A DNA stretch of 64,000 bases from Enterobacteriaceae bacterium 4M9. Its GTDB lineage: Bacteria > Pseudomonadota > Gammaproteobacteria > Enterobacterales > Enterobacteriaceae. The position numbers and the translations under genes were made by a program. Below the pieces are notes generated by a model that had not been told where the DNA came from, ran no database searches, and saw nothing but the letters and a program-made list of their open reading frames with translations. Shown piece after piece: positions 52,863 through 62,281 of this stretch. The stretch covers positions 4,278,001 through 4,342,000 of the forward strand of contig JAADJJ010000001.1 in assembly GCA_010092695.1 (NCBI GenBank), given 5' to 3'. Numbering within the stretch: the first letter of the stretch is position 1; every line of letters begins with the position of its first letter.

Positions 52863-53765
52863 ATGCGCACCTTTTTGCTGATGCTGGCGCTTTTTTGTGG
52901 GCATGTCGCGGCGGCTGACGTTGCGGTGCCTGAACTGCGCCAACAGGTCACCGACCTCACCGGTACGCTGAGTCAGGCGCAAATCAACGCCCTCACCCAG
53001 CAAACGCAGCAACTGGCACCGGCACAGGTCGCTATTCTGGTGGTGCCAACCACGGGGCAGGAAACCATTGAGCAGTACGCCACACGCGTGTTCGACCAAT
53101 GGAAGCTGGGCGATAAAACACGCAGCGACGGCGTGCTGCTGTTAGTGGCCTGGCAGGACCACACGGTGCGTATTGAAGTCGGCTACGGCTTTGAAGGCGC
53201 CCTCACCGACGTGCAGAGCGGGCAGATTATCCGCACCGCCATTATTCCCGCCTTTCGCGAAAACAACCTGGCGCTGGGGCTTGAGCGTGGCGTGACGCAA
53301 ATCGGCAAACTGCTGGCCGGTGAGCAGTTACCGGTGGAGCAAAAACCTGCCCCAACTGCGAGTGATTACGCGGGCGATGAGTCGATATTCCAGTATCTGT
53401 TACTGGGTCTGTTTGGGCTACCGGCGTGGATCTTCCGCAAAGGCAACGTGGTGATGCGCGGGTTAAAAAGCGGTGTCACTATTGGCGCAGGCAGCTGGCT
53501 GTGGTCGGTATTTTTCGCGGCCTCCAGTCTGTCGTTAGGCACGGTGATAATGATTACACTCGGCAGCTGTGTGGTAATTATCTTTCTGCTGACGTTCGGT
53601 GCTATGGGTTTTCGTGGCGGCGGCGGGCGAGGAGGTCGCGGCGGCGGCTTCGGTGGCGGCTTTGGCGGTGGAAGAAGCGGCGGCGGCTTTGGTGGCAGCA
53701 GCGGCGGTGGTTTTCGCGGCGGCGGTGGTTCCAGCGGCGGCGGCGGCGCTTCAGGGCGCTGGTAA
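52863..53765 (+). CDS. TPM-domain protein (YgcG family)
   Basis: 300 residues. Signal peptide, TPM domain (about 22-145: VTDLTGTLSQAQINALTQQT; VRIEVGYGFEGALTDVQ), two membrane spans, then a tail of about 45 residues built almost only of Gly, Ser, Phe and Arg. TPM domains face the periplasm; the tail is probably disordered. Co-transcribed with lemA, so the two likely act together at the envelope. The repetitive GGC-rich 3' end (53610-53760) could be prone to slippage. Confidence 0.88.
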   Translation: MRTFLLMLALFCGHVAAADVAVPELRQQVTDLTGTLSQAQINALTQQTQQLAPAQVAILVVPTTGQETIEQYATRVFDQWKLGDKTRSDGVLLLVAWQDHTVRIEVGYGFEGALTDVQSGQIIRTAIIPAFRENNLALGLERGVTQIGKLLAGEQLPVEQKPAPTASDYAGDESIFQYLLLGLFGLPAWIFRKGNVVMRGLKSGVTIGAGSWLWSVFFAASSLSLGTVIMITLGSCVVIIFLLTFGAMGFRGGGGRGGRGGGFGGGFGGGRSGGGFGGSSGGGFRGGGGSSGGGGASGRW

Positions 53766-54064
53766 CTAACACATAAAAACAGGCCCTGTTTAACCGGGCA
53801 TCATTTCTGTGCGCTGCCACCAGCACGGAAGTCCCGAGCTAGTAAGTTGACGAACGCGTAGCCACCACTGCCCATATACGTGCGTTATTTTTAACGCCAA
53901 AAACAGCAGTTAAGTTCGTGCTGTTTCATCCGTTTTCTGACTGTTTTATGGTTCAGGAAGCATGGATGAGGCAAGTTCTCGCTATTGTTAGTGACAGTAC
54001 CTGAAAAGCACAGCAGCGTTATTTGTTGAGATTTATACAGAGCTCATCGCGCTGTGCCTATCCT

Positions 54065-54445
54065 TCACAAGTGGAATTTGAACAGTAATGAATGAAGTCC
54101 TATCGCCATTATAATGCAGAGAATTATCTGGCTTAGTGCGATAAAAAACGCGATTACTCCTAATACAGTTATTTTTCTACGAAGAATAAATGTCAGGCCA
54201 GACAATACTGCGCTAAACAGAATGGCTTTCAATATATATGATAATGGTACCAGGAATGCGTAGCCTGTCTGTACACCAGCCATGCCAACGAGGCCTAAAA
54301 ACAATCCTCCGCAGAAACCCCATCCCCAAAATGTCATTGGCAAACTCAACCGCCCTGTCACCAGCGTTTTGATCACTGCTAAACCCCCTTTTCCTACGAA
54401 AAACTCATTTTTTATGTGCTCATCAGTGCACAGATGCGACATCAC
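54065..54445 (-). CDS. hypothetical small membrane protein, 126 aa
   Basis: I do not recognise this protein. It has about three spans (FWGWGFCGGLFLGLVGMAG; LVPLSYILKAILFSAVLSG; VLGVIAFFIALSQIILCIIM) and a short N-terminal cytosolic part. It overlaps the stop of the upstream gene by 4 bases, so translation is coupled and the two may work together. Both genes are richer in AT than the flanking mpl/pmbA-type genes, suggesting acquisition. Confidence 0.6.
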   Translation of the reverse strand: MMSHLCTDEHIKNEFFVGKGGLAVIKTLVTGRLSLPMTFWGWGFCGGLFLGLVGMAGVQTGYAFLVPLSYILKAILFSAVLSGLTFILRRKITVLGVIAFFIALSQIILCIIMAIGLHSLLFKFHL

Positions 54446-54798
54446 TCCCAGCTGAACGAGGCCTTATCGGCATTGAATACCAATGAGGCTTTATGCCAGT
54501 TCTTGTCTTTTAGTACCTGCTCAACACACTGCACGGGATAGAGGTCGTCTGCGGGTAAGAATCTCTCAAATTCCGACGTGCTGGTCAGACGAAACTGATG
54601 ACGCACGCTCATTCCTGTTTTGCCATCTGGAAGTTGAGTTCGCCCACAATCCAGGCGAGCTTCGTGGAAAATATCAGGAAGGCCTTCAAGCATGCACCCC
54701 TGAGCCCAGCTCAGAAGCTGTTCGTTGGAGTGTGGGATAGAGGTATTTCCAGGACCGTTAAAGAGACGCTTTATGGTCGTCATAAATGAAGCCAGCAT
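54442..54798 (-). CDS. hypothetical protein, 118 aa, coupled to the membrane gene
   Basis: Unrecognised soluble protein from ATG at 54798 (AAGGA box); the longer frame starts at 54813. LLSWAQGCMLEGLPDIFHEARLD and the C-terminal WHKASLVFNADKASFSWE suggest a small alpha-beta domain. It is acidic to neutral without signal peptide. First gene of a two-gene unit with the downstream membrane protein. Confidence 0.6.
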   Translation of the reverse strand: MLASFMTTIKRLFNGPGNTSIPHSNEQLLSWAQGCMLEGLPDIFHEARLDCGRTQLPDGKTGMSVRHQFRLTSTSEFERFLPADDLYPVQCVEQVLKDKNWHKASLVFNADKASFSWE

Positions 54799-54944
54799 GA
54801 ATATCCTTTTCACTTACTGTCTAAGTTTATTTAATAGCAACGTATCAGCACTAAAGTGCTTATTGTAGAAGCGGAATGCAATAGCTTGTGACCAGCATAC
54901 CGCTTAACCGGGCCTGTTGCTTTCTGAATGCGTTAAAGCGCCGC

Positions 54945-55472
54945 TTAGATTCCGGTCATCACCACACAGCGTAAATCGTGGTTAAAGCGCTGATACAGCG
55001 CTTCATCAATCGCTTGTGGGCAACTGAGCACAATCAGTTCGTGGTCTTCAATGCCAGGATGATACGTCGGGTGGCGATGCGCATACGGATTCGCCACAAA
55101 GCCCATCGACTCATAAAAACGCAGCCGCTTGTGGGCTATCTCGGTGGTCAGCGGGTCAATTTCCAGAATCATCAGCGGATGGCGTGCCAGCAATTGCCCC
55201 AGCAGCTTTTTGCCGTAACCCTTCGAGCGCTGGGTGCTGTCAACAGCCAGGTGCTCGATATAGCTGTAGCCATTAAAGGTCCACAGGCCGCTCAGCCCCA
55301 CAAACTGCTCGCCGTCAAACCAGGCCTCCAGCGCATAATGCGGGTCAGCCAGCGCCCGCTGTTTGGCCGGGAAATCGCGCTGTTCATGATGAGGAAACGC
55401 CTGGGTATACAGCGCATCAACGCGGGCGAAAAATTCGGATTCAGGGGTAGTTAGTTTTACTGAAGTCAGCAT
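54945..55472 (-). CDS. GNAT-family N-acetyltransferase
   Basis: 175 residues with GNAT motif A (LAVDSTQRSKGYGKKLL), a motif-B region (KRLRFYESMGFVANPYAH), and an acceptor-site beta sheet (WTFNGYSYIEHLAV). Substrate unknown. The start at MLTSVKL has an AAGGA box. The preceding hairpin terminates the permease gene, so this gene has its own promoter. Confidence 0.85.
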   Translation of the reverse strand: MLTSVKLTTPESEFFARVDALYTQAFPHHEQRDFPAKQRALADPHYALEAWFDGEQFVGLSGLWTFNGYSYIEHLAVDSTQRSKGYGKKLLGQLLARHPLMILEIDPLTTEIAHKRLRFYESMGFVANPYAHRHPTYHPGIEDHELIVLSCPQAIDEALYQRFNHDLRCVVMTGI

Positions 55473-55485
55473 CTCGTCCTTCCAC

Positions 55486-55516
55486 AAAAAAATAACCTGC
55501 TCTAGCGAGCAGGTTA
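55486..55516 (-). terminator. terminator of the PuuP-like permease gene
   Basis: Minus-strand stem TAACCTGCTC/GAGCAGGTTA with a 4-base loop and a U-run (A-run 55486-55492). Confidence 0.88.
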
Positions 55517-55528
55517 CAGGGTTAAGAC

Positions 55529-56872
55529 TTAGTCAATCAGATGAGCAATATCGTCGTGAGAAACCGCTGGTGGGTCTTTACGCAGACCGCGAGTAATAAA
55601 CAGCAGCCAGATAACGCCCACCGCCAGCCAGACCAGGCCCACAATCAGCGCGTCTTGCGATAAGTTCAGCCACAGCCACACCGACATAATCACGCCCATG
55701 GTCGGCAGCAGACCGTAGTTAAACAGCGCCTTCGCGCCGCGGCGCTTCTGGTTGATAAGGAAGTGTTTAATCACGCTCAGGTTCACAAAGGTGAAGGCCA
55801 CCAGCGCACCGAAGCTAATCATTGAAACCACCAGTTCCAGGCTAATAAACAGCGCAATCAGCGACACCACCGCCACGAAAATAATGGCGCGGTAAGGCGT
55901 GTGAAAACGCGTGTGCAGATGGTAGAACACCTTGCGCGGCAGCACGCCTTCACGCCCCATGGCATAGAAGATACGCGACACGCCAGTCTGGGCGGTCATT
56001 GCCGAGGCATAAACGCCGGTCAGGTAAGCGGCGAGGAAGAAGTTATACATCCACTTGCCGCCCGCTTTCTCAGACACGGCGAGGCTCGCGGTGTCCTGAA
56101 TCGGGATAAGCGACTGCCAGTCCGGGTAAATCAGGTGCGCGGCGTAAGAAACCGCCATGAAGATACCACCGGCCAGTACCACGGTAATGAGGATAGCGCG
56201 CGGCAGCGTGCGTTTAGCATCGTCGGCCTCTTCAGCCATGGTGGCAATGGCGTCAAAACCCAGGAACGCCAGGCACAGCACCGCAGCACCGGCAAACAGG
56301 CCGCTGAGATGGCCTGCGTTGACCATAATCGGGCGTAGCAGTGCCTCAGGGCTGAGATCTGCCTGGCTGAACGACAGCGCAATAAACAGCACGATGAATA
56401 TCATCTGTGCAGCAATGAGCGTGAAGTTCACCGAGGTCAGCAGACGCACGCCAAGAATATTCAGCAGGCTGACAGAAACAATCGATCCCAGAACAAAGAC
56501 GGCAGCGGGAATAGCTGGGAACGCCTCATGCAAAAAGATCCCTAAAACCAGGTAATTCAGAATAGGCAGGAACAGATAGTCGAGTATCTGCGCCCAGCCA
56601 ACCAGAAACCCCATCTTGCCGCCAAAGCAGCGCTGCACATAAGAGTAGGCCGAACCCGCCAGCGGCAGCGCGCTGGTCATCCGGCAATAGCTCAGGGCAG
56701 TAAAAAGGATGGTGATGATTGTCAGCAAATACGCCACCGGTAAATGGCCTTCACTGAGTACAGTGACCTGGCCGTAGGTGGTAAATACGCCAAGAGGCAC
56801 CATATAAGCCAGGCCGAAAGCGACCAGAGCCGGGGTTTTAAGAACTCTACGCAACTGATTTGTTTGTGGCAT
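55529..56872 (-). CDS. APC-family permease, PuuP-like
   Basis: 447 residues, 12 spans, amino acid-polyamine-organocation family. Strong resemblance to the putrescine importer PuuP: FGLAYMVPLGVFTTYG, AGSAYSYVQR, FLVGWAQILDYLFLP and FLGFDAIATMAEEADDAKR. It probably imports a polyamine or amino acid. The start is set at MPQTNQL (56872); the AGGAG box lies 12 bases upstream, next to an alternative ATG at 56884. Absent from this site in E. coli. Confidence 0.85.
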   Translation of the reverse strand: MPQTNQLRRVLKTPALVAFGLAYMVPLGVFTTYGQVTVLSEGHLPVAYLLTIITILFTALSYCRMTSALPLAGSAYSYVQRCFGGKMGFLVGWAQILDYLFLPILNYLVLGIFLHEAFPAIPAAVFVLGSIVSVSLLNILGVRLLTSVNFTLIAAQMIFIVLFIALSFSQADLSPEALLRPIMVNAGHLSGLFAGAAVLCLAFLGFDAIATMAEEADDAKRTLPRAILITVVLAGGIFMAVSYAAHLIYPDWQSLIPIQDTASLAVSEKAGGKWMYNFFLAAYLTGVYASAMTAQTGVSRIFYAMGREGVLPRKVFYHLHTRFHTPYRAIIFVAVVSLIALFISLELVVSMISFGALVAFTFVNLSVIKHFLINQKRRGAKALFNYGLLPTMGVIMSVWLWLNLSQDALIVGLVWLAVGVIWLLFITRGLRKDPPAVSHDDIAHLID

Positions 56873-57108
56873 TTCCCGTATCATCTCCTGATGCAGCACA
56901 AGGCACCGCTGTGTACACGCCACCCGCAGGCGGCAAAAGGAACCGCGATTCATGCGGCCCCGAAAAAGTGGGACGGATAATACCCGCACTGGACGCAAAA
57001 AGCCGCCGCCAGTGCGGTTAAATACGCTTATCCATTAGTCATTCATTGCAATGATTAACAACAAATTAATAAGGCCCAAATGCATTTAACATTCAGGCCC
57101 CGTTTACG

Positions 57109-58839
57109 TTACTGCGACTGCCAGACAACCTTACCGCCGATCACGGTGCACGCGACCTGCGTTTTAAATAACTGCTCTGGCGGTTCGTTGAAAATATCGT
57201 TTTTCAGCACGATGAGATCTGCAAGCTTACCCGGCTCCAGTGAGCCAATTTCATGGTCACGGGCAATCATCCACGCGGCGTCGATAGTTGCTGAACGCAG
57301 CACTTCGATAAGCGTCAGGTTTCTGTCGTTGTCCAGACGCGGGCCGGCCGGGTTGCCAAGGCTGTCCCAGGCGCAGCGCGTCATGGCGATTTGCAGGTTG
57401 TACCACTCATCAAGCCTGTCGATAGGCCAGTCGCTGCCGTAAGCAATGCGCGCACCGGCGTCGAGAAAACGCCCCTGCGGCTCCAGATGCGGGAAACGGT
57501 CTTCGCCGAGCATGGCGCGCTCTTCGTCAATCAGTACCGCAGGCAGACCTGCCCACTGGTAAGAGAGCACCGCCGCCGCACCCAGGCTTGCAAAGCGCGC
57601 GTAGTGGCTCGCTGCCGCCAGTTCGTTGTGCGCAAGCCCTGGCCGCACGTCTTTGCCTGGAAATGCCGCGCGCATTTTTTCCAGCGCGTTGAGGGTCATT
57701 TCAATCGCCCCTTCGGCTACCGTGTGCATGTGCGGATGTACGCCAGTGCGCCCACACTCGTGGATCAGCGCTTCAAATACCGGCTTAGTGAAGTACAGGT
57801 CACCGTAGCGATCGGTAGGCTGCCAGTCCGGCTGCGCGTGCGTGCCGACGTTTTCGCGGTATGGCTGGAGTAAAGAGGCCGTCATGGTCGGCGGTTGCAG
57901 CACGCCGTCCACGAAGAATTTGACGTGACTCAGGCCAAAGCCCGGCTGTGGTCCCCACTGAGGGTCATTCCACTGCTGGTTAAACGCCACAATCTCATCC
58001 AGCGCACGGGCGGCGTCTGCCGGGCCGTCAACGCTGTCTGGAGTAATTTCTTTCGCGCCACATACGCGCAGCGTCAGTTCACCGCGCTCGCGCAGGGCGT
58101 TAAAGGCAATCAGCTGCTCGTCATACACGCGGGTGTCCATCACCGTCGTGACACCCTGCTCGTTGAGCACCTGCTGCACGTGGCGGGCAATCAGCACACA
58201 CTGCTCCGGCGTGCCGGTTGGGATGCTGTCAAAGGCGCGCATGGCCGGAGCGTCTTCGAGTATGCCGTTCAGGCGGCCGTCTTCATCGCGGCCAATCTGG
58301 CCGTCGGCAGGTACCGGCGTGTTTTCATCAATGCCCAGCATTTCCAGCGCGCGGCTGTTGGCGGCAAGGGTGTGACAGTCGTTTGAGAACAACACCACCG
58401 GGCGGCGGGTGTTGAGGGTATCGAGCGCTTTACGGCTCATGTCTGCGCCCACCGGCATCATCGCCTGACGCTGCCAGGCGCGCACAGAAAGCCAGTCGTC
58501 TGCTTCTTTGAGCGGGTCGCGGTCCAGATGCGCCTGAATCTTCGCCAGCGTCTGTTCAACCGTCAGTGCCGCGTAATCCAGCTGGCAACCGCGCAACTGC
58601 TTACCGCCCCAGAACGGGTGCATATGGCTGTCGATAAGCCCCGGTAGCATCACCTTATGAGCAAGGTCGATACGCGCCGTTTGCGGCCCGGCGAGTGCCA
58701 GCACGTCCTGGTCGGTGCCGACGGCAACAATCCAGCCGTCTTTTATCGCCAGCGCCTGGCAGAGTTGGTCGGCGCTGTTCGCCGTGTAGATTTTCCCGTT
58801 GTGGTAAATCACATCCGGGTTCAGCACATCTTTTTTCAT
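57109..58839 (-). CDS. YtcJ-like amidohydrolase
   Basis: 576 residues, amidohydrolase family 3. The N-terminal metal motif LPGLIDSHMHPFWGG, the ELAAASHYARFASLGAA region and the C-terminal YGSDWPIDRLDEWYNLQ aspartate motif are intact, so it should be active. YtcJ-type enzymes hydrolyse C-N bonds of uncertain substrates. It lies upstream of the PuuP-like permease on the same strand (110-base gap after its stop), so import and hydrolysis of one compound is plausible. Confidence 0.88.
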   Translation of the reverse strand: MKKDVLNPDVIYHNGKIYTANSADQLCQALAIKDGWIVAVGTDQDVLALAGPQTARIDLAHKVMLPGLIDSHMHPFWGGKQLRGCQLDYAALTVEQTLAKIQAHLDRDPLKEADDWLSVRAWQRQAMMPVGADMSRKALDTLNTRRPVVLFSNDCHTLAANSRALEMLGIDENTPVPADGQIGRDEDGRLNGILEDAPAMRAFDSIPTGTPEQCVLIARHVQQVLNEQGVTTVMDTRVYDEQLIAFNALRERGELTLRVCGAKEITPDSVDGPADAARALDEIVAFNQQWNDPQWGPQPGFGLSHVKFFVDGVLQPPTMTASLLQPYRENVGTHAQPDWQPTDRYGDLYFTKPVFEALIHECGRTGVHPHMHTVAEGAIEMTLNALEKMRAAFPGKDVRPGLAHNELAAASHYARFASLGAAAVLSYQWAGLPAVLIDEERAMLGEDRFPHLEPQGRFLDAGARIAYGSDWPIDRLDEWYNLQIAMTRCAWDSLGNPAGPRLDNDRNLTLIEVLRSATIDAAWMIARDHEIGSLEPGKLADLIVLKNDIFNEPPEQLFKTQVACTVIGGKVVWQSQ

Positions 58840-58875
58840 TCGCGTGGTTCCATGCTGGATCAGAAATACACTTGT

Positions 58876-58906
58876 AAAAAAGCCAGCCGGGTTGCCCAGG
58901 CTGGCT
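58876..58906 (-). terminator. mpl terminator
   Basis: Minus-strand stem AGCCAGCC/GGCTGGCT with a 10-base loop and a U-run (A-run 58876-58881). Confidence 0.82.
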
Positions 58907-58930
58907 GCGAATTAAAGCAAATTCACTGCA

Positions 58931-60298
58931 TCAGCGCTGGGCTTTTTTTGCCAGGGCATCCAGTAATTTTTGATGAATCCCGCCGAAGCCGCCATTACTC
59001 ATGACAAGAATGTTGTCGCCCGGCAGCGCGGACTTCACAATCATCTCCACCAGCGCGTCGAGGTCGGCACTCCAGTGTGCAGGCTGGATACAGGCGTCCG
59101 CCACTTCTGCAACCTGCCACGGAATATGCTGTGGCTGGAGCAGGAACACTTCGTCAGCGCGGCCCAGAGATGGCGCCAGGTCGTCTTTGCTCACGCCCAT
59201 TTTCATGGTGTTAGAGCGCGGCTCCAGCACCGCCAGAATGCGCGCCGTGCCGCCCACTTTGCCGCGCAGAGCAGCGAGTGTGGCAAGAATGGCGGTCGGG
59301 TGGTGGGCGAAATCGTCGTACACCGCCACGCCGTCGGCTTCACCACGCAGTTCCAGACGGCGGCGCGCGTTGATAAAGCTGCCCAGCGCCTTTGCAGCGT
59401 CCGCAGGCATAACGCCCACGTGGCGCGCAGCGGCAATCGCCATCAGGCCGTTGTGCATGTTGTGCTCGCCAACCAGTGACCAGTTCACCTCGCCAACGCA
59501 TTCACCGTCAAGCCAGACCTCCCAGTTCGCGGCGTCATTAGAAAGCTTCTTCGCCTGCCAGTGGCCCTGTTCGCCGGTCAGCTCCTGCTCGCTCCAGCAG
59601 CCCATGGCGAGTACCTGCTTGAGGTTGGCATCGCTTTCCGGCCAGATGATGCGCCCCTGCCCCGGCACGATGCGCACCAGGTGATGGAACTGCTTCTGAA
59701 TGGCTTTCAGGTCGTCAAAGATATCCGCGTGGTCAAACTCAAGGTTGTTGAGCACCAGCGTGCGCGGGCAGTAATGGACAAACTTGGAACGTTTGTCGAA
59801 GAACGCGCAGTCATATTCGTCGGCTTCAATCACAAAGAATGGGCTGTTGCCAAGACGCGCAGACACGTCAAAATTGCCCGGCACGCCGCCGATAACAAAG
59901 CCCGGCTCGTAGCCGCACTGCTCCAGAATCCAGGTCGCCATGCCGGCGGTGGTGGTTTTGCCGTGTGTCCCGGCAATAGCAACCACCCAGCGCTCGCGCA
60001 GCACAAAGTCGTGCAGCCACTGCGGCCCGGATACGTAAGGAATGCTCTGCTCCAGCACTGCTTCCACGCACGGATTTCCGCGCGTCATCGCATTGCCGAT
60101 AATGACCAGGTCCGGACGCGGCTCAAGCTGAGCGGGGTCGTAACCCTGAATGAGACTGATACCCTGCTGCTCCAGCAGCGTGCTCATCGGTGGATAGACA
60201 TTGTCGTCCGAACCGGTGACCTCGTGACCCAGCTGGCGGGCCAGCATGGCCAGACCGCCCATAAAGGTGCCGCAGATCCCCAGAATATGAATGCGCAT
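58931..60298 (-). CDS. mpl: murein tripeptide ligase (UDP-MurNAc:L-Ala-gamma-D-Glu-meso-Dap ligase)
   Basis: 455 residues, Mur-ligase family. It recycles the murein tripeptide by joining it to UDP-MurNAc. The Rossmann-like start MRIHILGICGTFMGGLAML, the ATP loop AIAGTHGKTTTAGM, and the metal/substrate segment FVIEADEYDCAFFDKRSKF are all present. It is divergent from fbp as in E. coli. A run of eight G lies about 50 bases upstream. Confidence 0.96.
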   Translation of the reverse strand: MRIHILGICGTFMGGLAMLARQLGHEVTGSDDNVYPPMSTLLEQQGISLIQGYDPAQLEPRPDLVIIGNAMTRGNPCVEAVLEQSIPYVSGPQWLHDFVLRERWVVAIAGTHGKTTTAGMATWILEQCGYEPGFVIGGVPGNFDVSARLGNSPFFVIEADEYDCAFFDKRSKFVHYCPRTLVLNNLEFDHADIFDDLKAIQKQFHHLVRIVPGQGRIIWPESDANLKQVLAMGCWSEQELTGEQGHWQAKKLSNDAANWEVWLDGECVGEVNWSLVGEHNMHNGLMAIAAARHVGVMPADAAKALGSFINARRRLELRGEADGVAVYDDFAHHPTAILATLAALRGKVGGTARILAVLEPRSNTMKMGVSKDDLAPSLGRADEVFLLQPQHIPWQVAEVADACIQPAHWSADLDALVEMIVKSALPGDNILVMSNGGFGGIHQKLLDALAKKAQR

Positions 60299-60472
60299 AA
60301 TTACTACCCCTGGTAAGTTCGGCGCACATTCTACCTGTATGTTAAGGGGGGGGCCACGCCCTTTCAGCTTTTTCTGTCATTTGCTGGCGCGATTCACCTG
60401 AGCGCGAGGGTTTACATTTTTGTTAAGCTTGTTAGCGGTTTTTTCCAATAATGCGGATGCAGGGAAAGTCTT

Positions 60473-61471
60473 ATGAAGACGTTAGGTGAATTTATTGTCG
60501 AAAAGCAGCACGAGTTCTCACACGCTACCGGTGAACTGACGGCGCTGCTCTCAGCGATAAAGCTCGGCGCGAAAATCATCCATCGCGATATCAACAAAGC
60601 CGGCCTGGTGGACATCCTCGGTGCCAGCGGTGCAGAAAACGTGCAGGGAGAGCAGCAACAGAAACTTGATCTGTTTGCTAACGAAAAACTCAAGGCAGCG
60701 CTGAAAGCGCGTGACATTGTGGCCGGAATTGCGTCGGAAGAAGAAGACGGGATTGTGGTGTTTGAGGGCTGTGAGCATGCCAAATATGTTGTGCTGATGG
60801 ACCCGCTGGACGGCTCTTCTAACATTGATGTCAACGTCTCCGTCGGCACCATTTTCTCGATTTACCGCCGCGTGACGCCCGTTGGCATGCCAGTGACAAT
60901 GGAAGACTTCCTGCAGCCGGGCAACAAGCAGGTTGCGGCCGGTTACGTGGTGTATGGCTCGTCAACCATGCTGGTGTACACCACCGGTTGCGGCGTACAT
61001 GCCTTTACCTATGACCCGTCACTGGGCGTATTCTGTCTGAGCCAGGAGCGTATGCGCTTCCCGGCACAGGGGAAGATGTACTCCATTAACGAGGGCAACT
61101 ATATTCGCTTCCCGCAGGGTGTAAAAAAGTACCTCAAGTTCTGCCAGGAAGAAGACCAGGCCACACATCGCCCGTATACCTCCCGCTACATTGGCTCGCT
61201 GGTGGCAGATTTCCACCGCAATCTGCTTAAAGGCGGCATCTATCTGTACCCCAGTACTGCCAGCCACCCGGAGGGCAAGTTGCGCCTGCTGTATGAGTGC
61301 AACCCAATGGCGTTTCTTGCCGAACAGGCCGGCGGCAAGGCAAGCGACGGTAGCCAGCGCATACTCGATATCGTGCCGGATACGCTGCATCAGCGCCGTT
61401 CGTTCTTTGTTGGCTCCGACCACATGGTCGACGACGTTGAGCGCTTTATCCGCGAAAACCCGGACAACTAA
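60473..61471 (+). CDS. fbp: fructose-1,6-bisphosphatase, class I
   Basis: 332 residues, as in E. coli. Gluconeogenic hydrolysis of fructose 1,6-bisphosphate. Metal and phosphate sites visible: the EEEDG motif and VLMDPLDGSSNIDVNVSVG. The substrate site SRYIGSLVADFHRNLL and KLRLLYECNPMAFLAEQAGG follow. It is regulated allosterically by AMP and PEP in the family. Divergent from mpl. Confidence 0.97.
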   Translation: MKTLGEFIVEKQHEFSHATGELTALLSAIKLGAKIIHRDINKAGLVDILGASGAENVQGEQQQKLDLFANEKLKAALKARDIVAGIASEEEDGIVVFEGCEHAKYVVLMDPLDGSSNIDVNVSVGTIFSIYRRVTPVGMPVTMEDFLQPGNKQVAAGYVVYGSSTMLVYTTGCGVHAFTYDPSLGVFCLSQERMRFPAQGKMYSINEGNYIRFPQGVKKYLKFCQEEDQATHRPYTSRYIGSLVADFHRNLLKGGIYLYPSTASHPEGKLRLLYECNPMAFLAEQAGGKASDGSQRILDIVPDTLHQRRSFFVGSDHMVDDVERFIRENPDN

Positions 61472-61478
61472 TCTCGCC

Positions 61479-61508
61479 CGCCCCGAATAACCGTTCGGGG
61501 CGTTATTG
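61479..61508 (+). terminator. fbp terminator
   Basis: Stem CGCCCCGAA/TTCGGGGCG with a 6-base loop followed by TTATT; 8 bases after the stop. Confidence 0.82.
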
Positions 61509-62281
61509 CCACAATCCGCCGCACTTTCCTGCCACCTCCGACAAGCCTCGCAGGCAACAAACTACAGAATTATTAATCTTTAATCTCTTCCTTTGCAGAT
61601 AAAGGTGTACATATTTCAGAATGAAATTGTCGCCATATAGCGACGATATATTTTTATACCCACAAAATAAATAAGTATTTCTAAAAAGAACAGCCGCTGT
61701 AATATTCATTTCTTTAGCTTGCGCAGATAAAGGCGCACTAACAGCACCGTTGTTTGCGTTATACCTGGAAAAGGGTAGGCAGAGATATATGCCATCTACT
61801 TATGAATCATACTTTCTCATTAAAGGTTCGCTCCCAACTTTATCTGGTGATTGCACCGCGCTGTTCCCGGTCTTAAGAAACAACCATCTCTCTTTGCTAA
61901 TATAAACACCGTATGAATAGTCACGATAAGGATATACTTTTTCGGGAACGTTACCGGGAAATTAGGAGGTTTTCATCAAAGAAAATCGCAAAAAAAGCTT
62001 TTTACACTCACTTTTATTCACCCTGATAACACTTACGTGATAGTATTGTCTGTGTTTAACCTTCGGACATTGAAATAATGCGCTCAACTCTGGAGCCTCA
62101 TTTCTTGCGGCCTGGAAAACGCTGAAATATCCGAAAATACGATTTAAACAATGACAAAATCTATTAAGTCATCTAATAACAGGTATCGTCCGGCAAACAA
62201 GTTTTCGTGTTGATAATAATTTACGTTTGCAGCCGTGATGTATTTATTGATATTTCTTTTGTTTCTCTGAGACCTCGTAAT
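61509..62281. other. AT-rich intergenic region, no convincing gene
   Basis: About 770 bases much richer in AT than the flanking genes. In E. coli this gap holds the ytfQRT-yjfF sugar ABC transporter; no trace of it is seen. Only short frames without ribosome-binding sites occur (the longest, on the minus strand at 61503-61709, starts inside the fbp terminator region). It probably contains the promoter of the next small gene and may bind H-NS. Confidence 0.5.

Noticed and set aside
53830..53870. Short similarity (GTAAGTTGACG...CGTAGCCA) to 62830-62850
   Set aside because: Too short and gapped to call a repeat or IS end by eye. A self-alignment of the window would decide.
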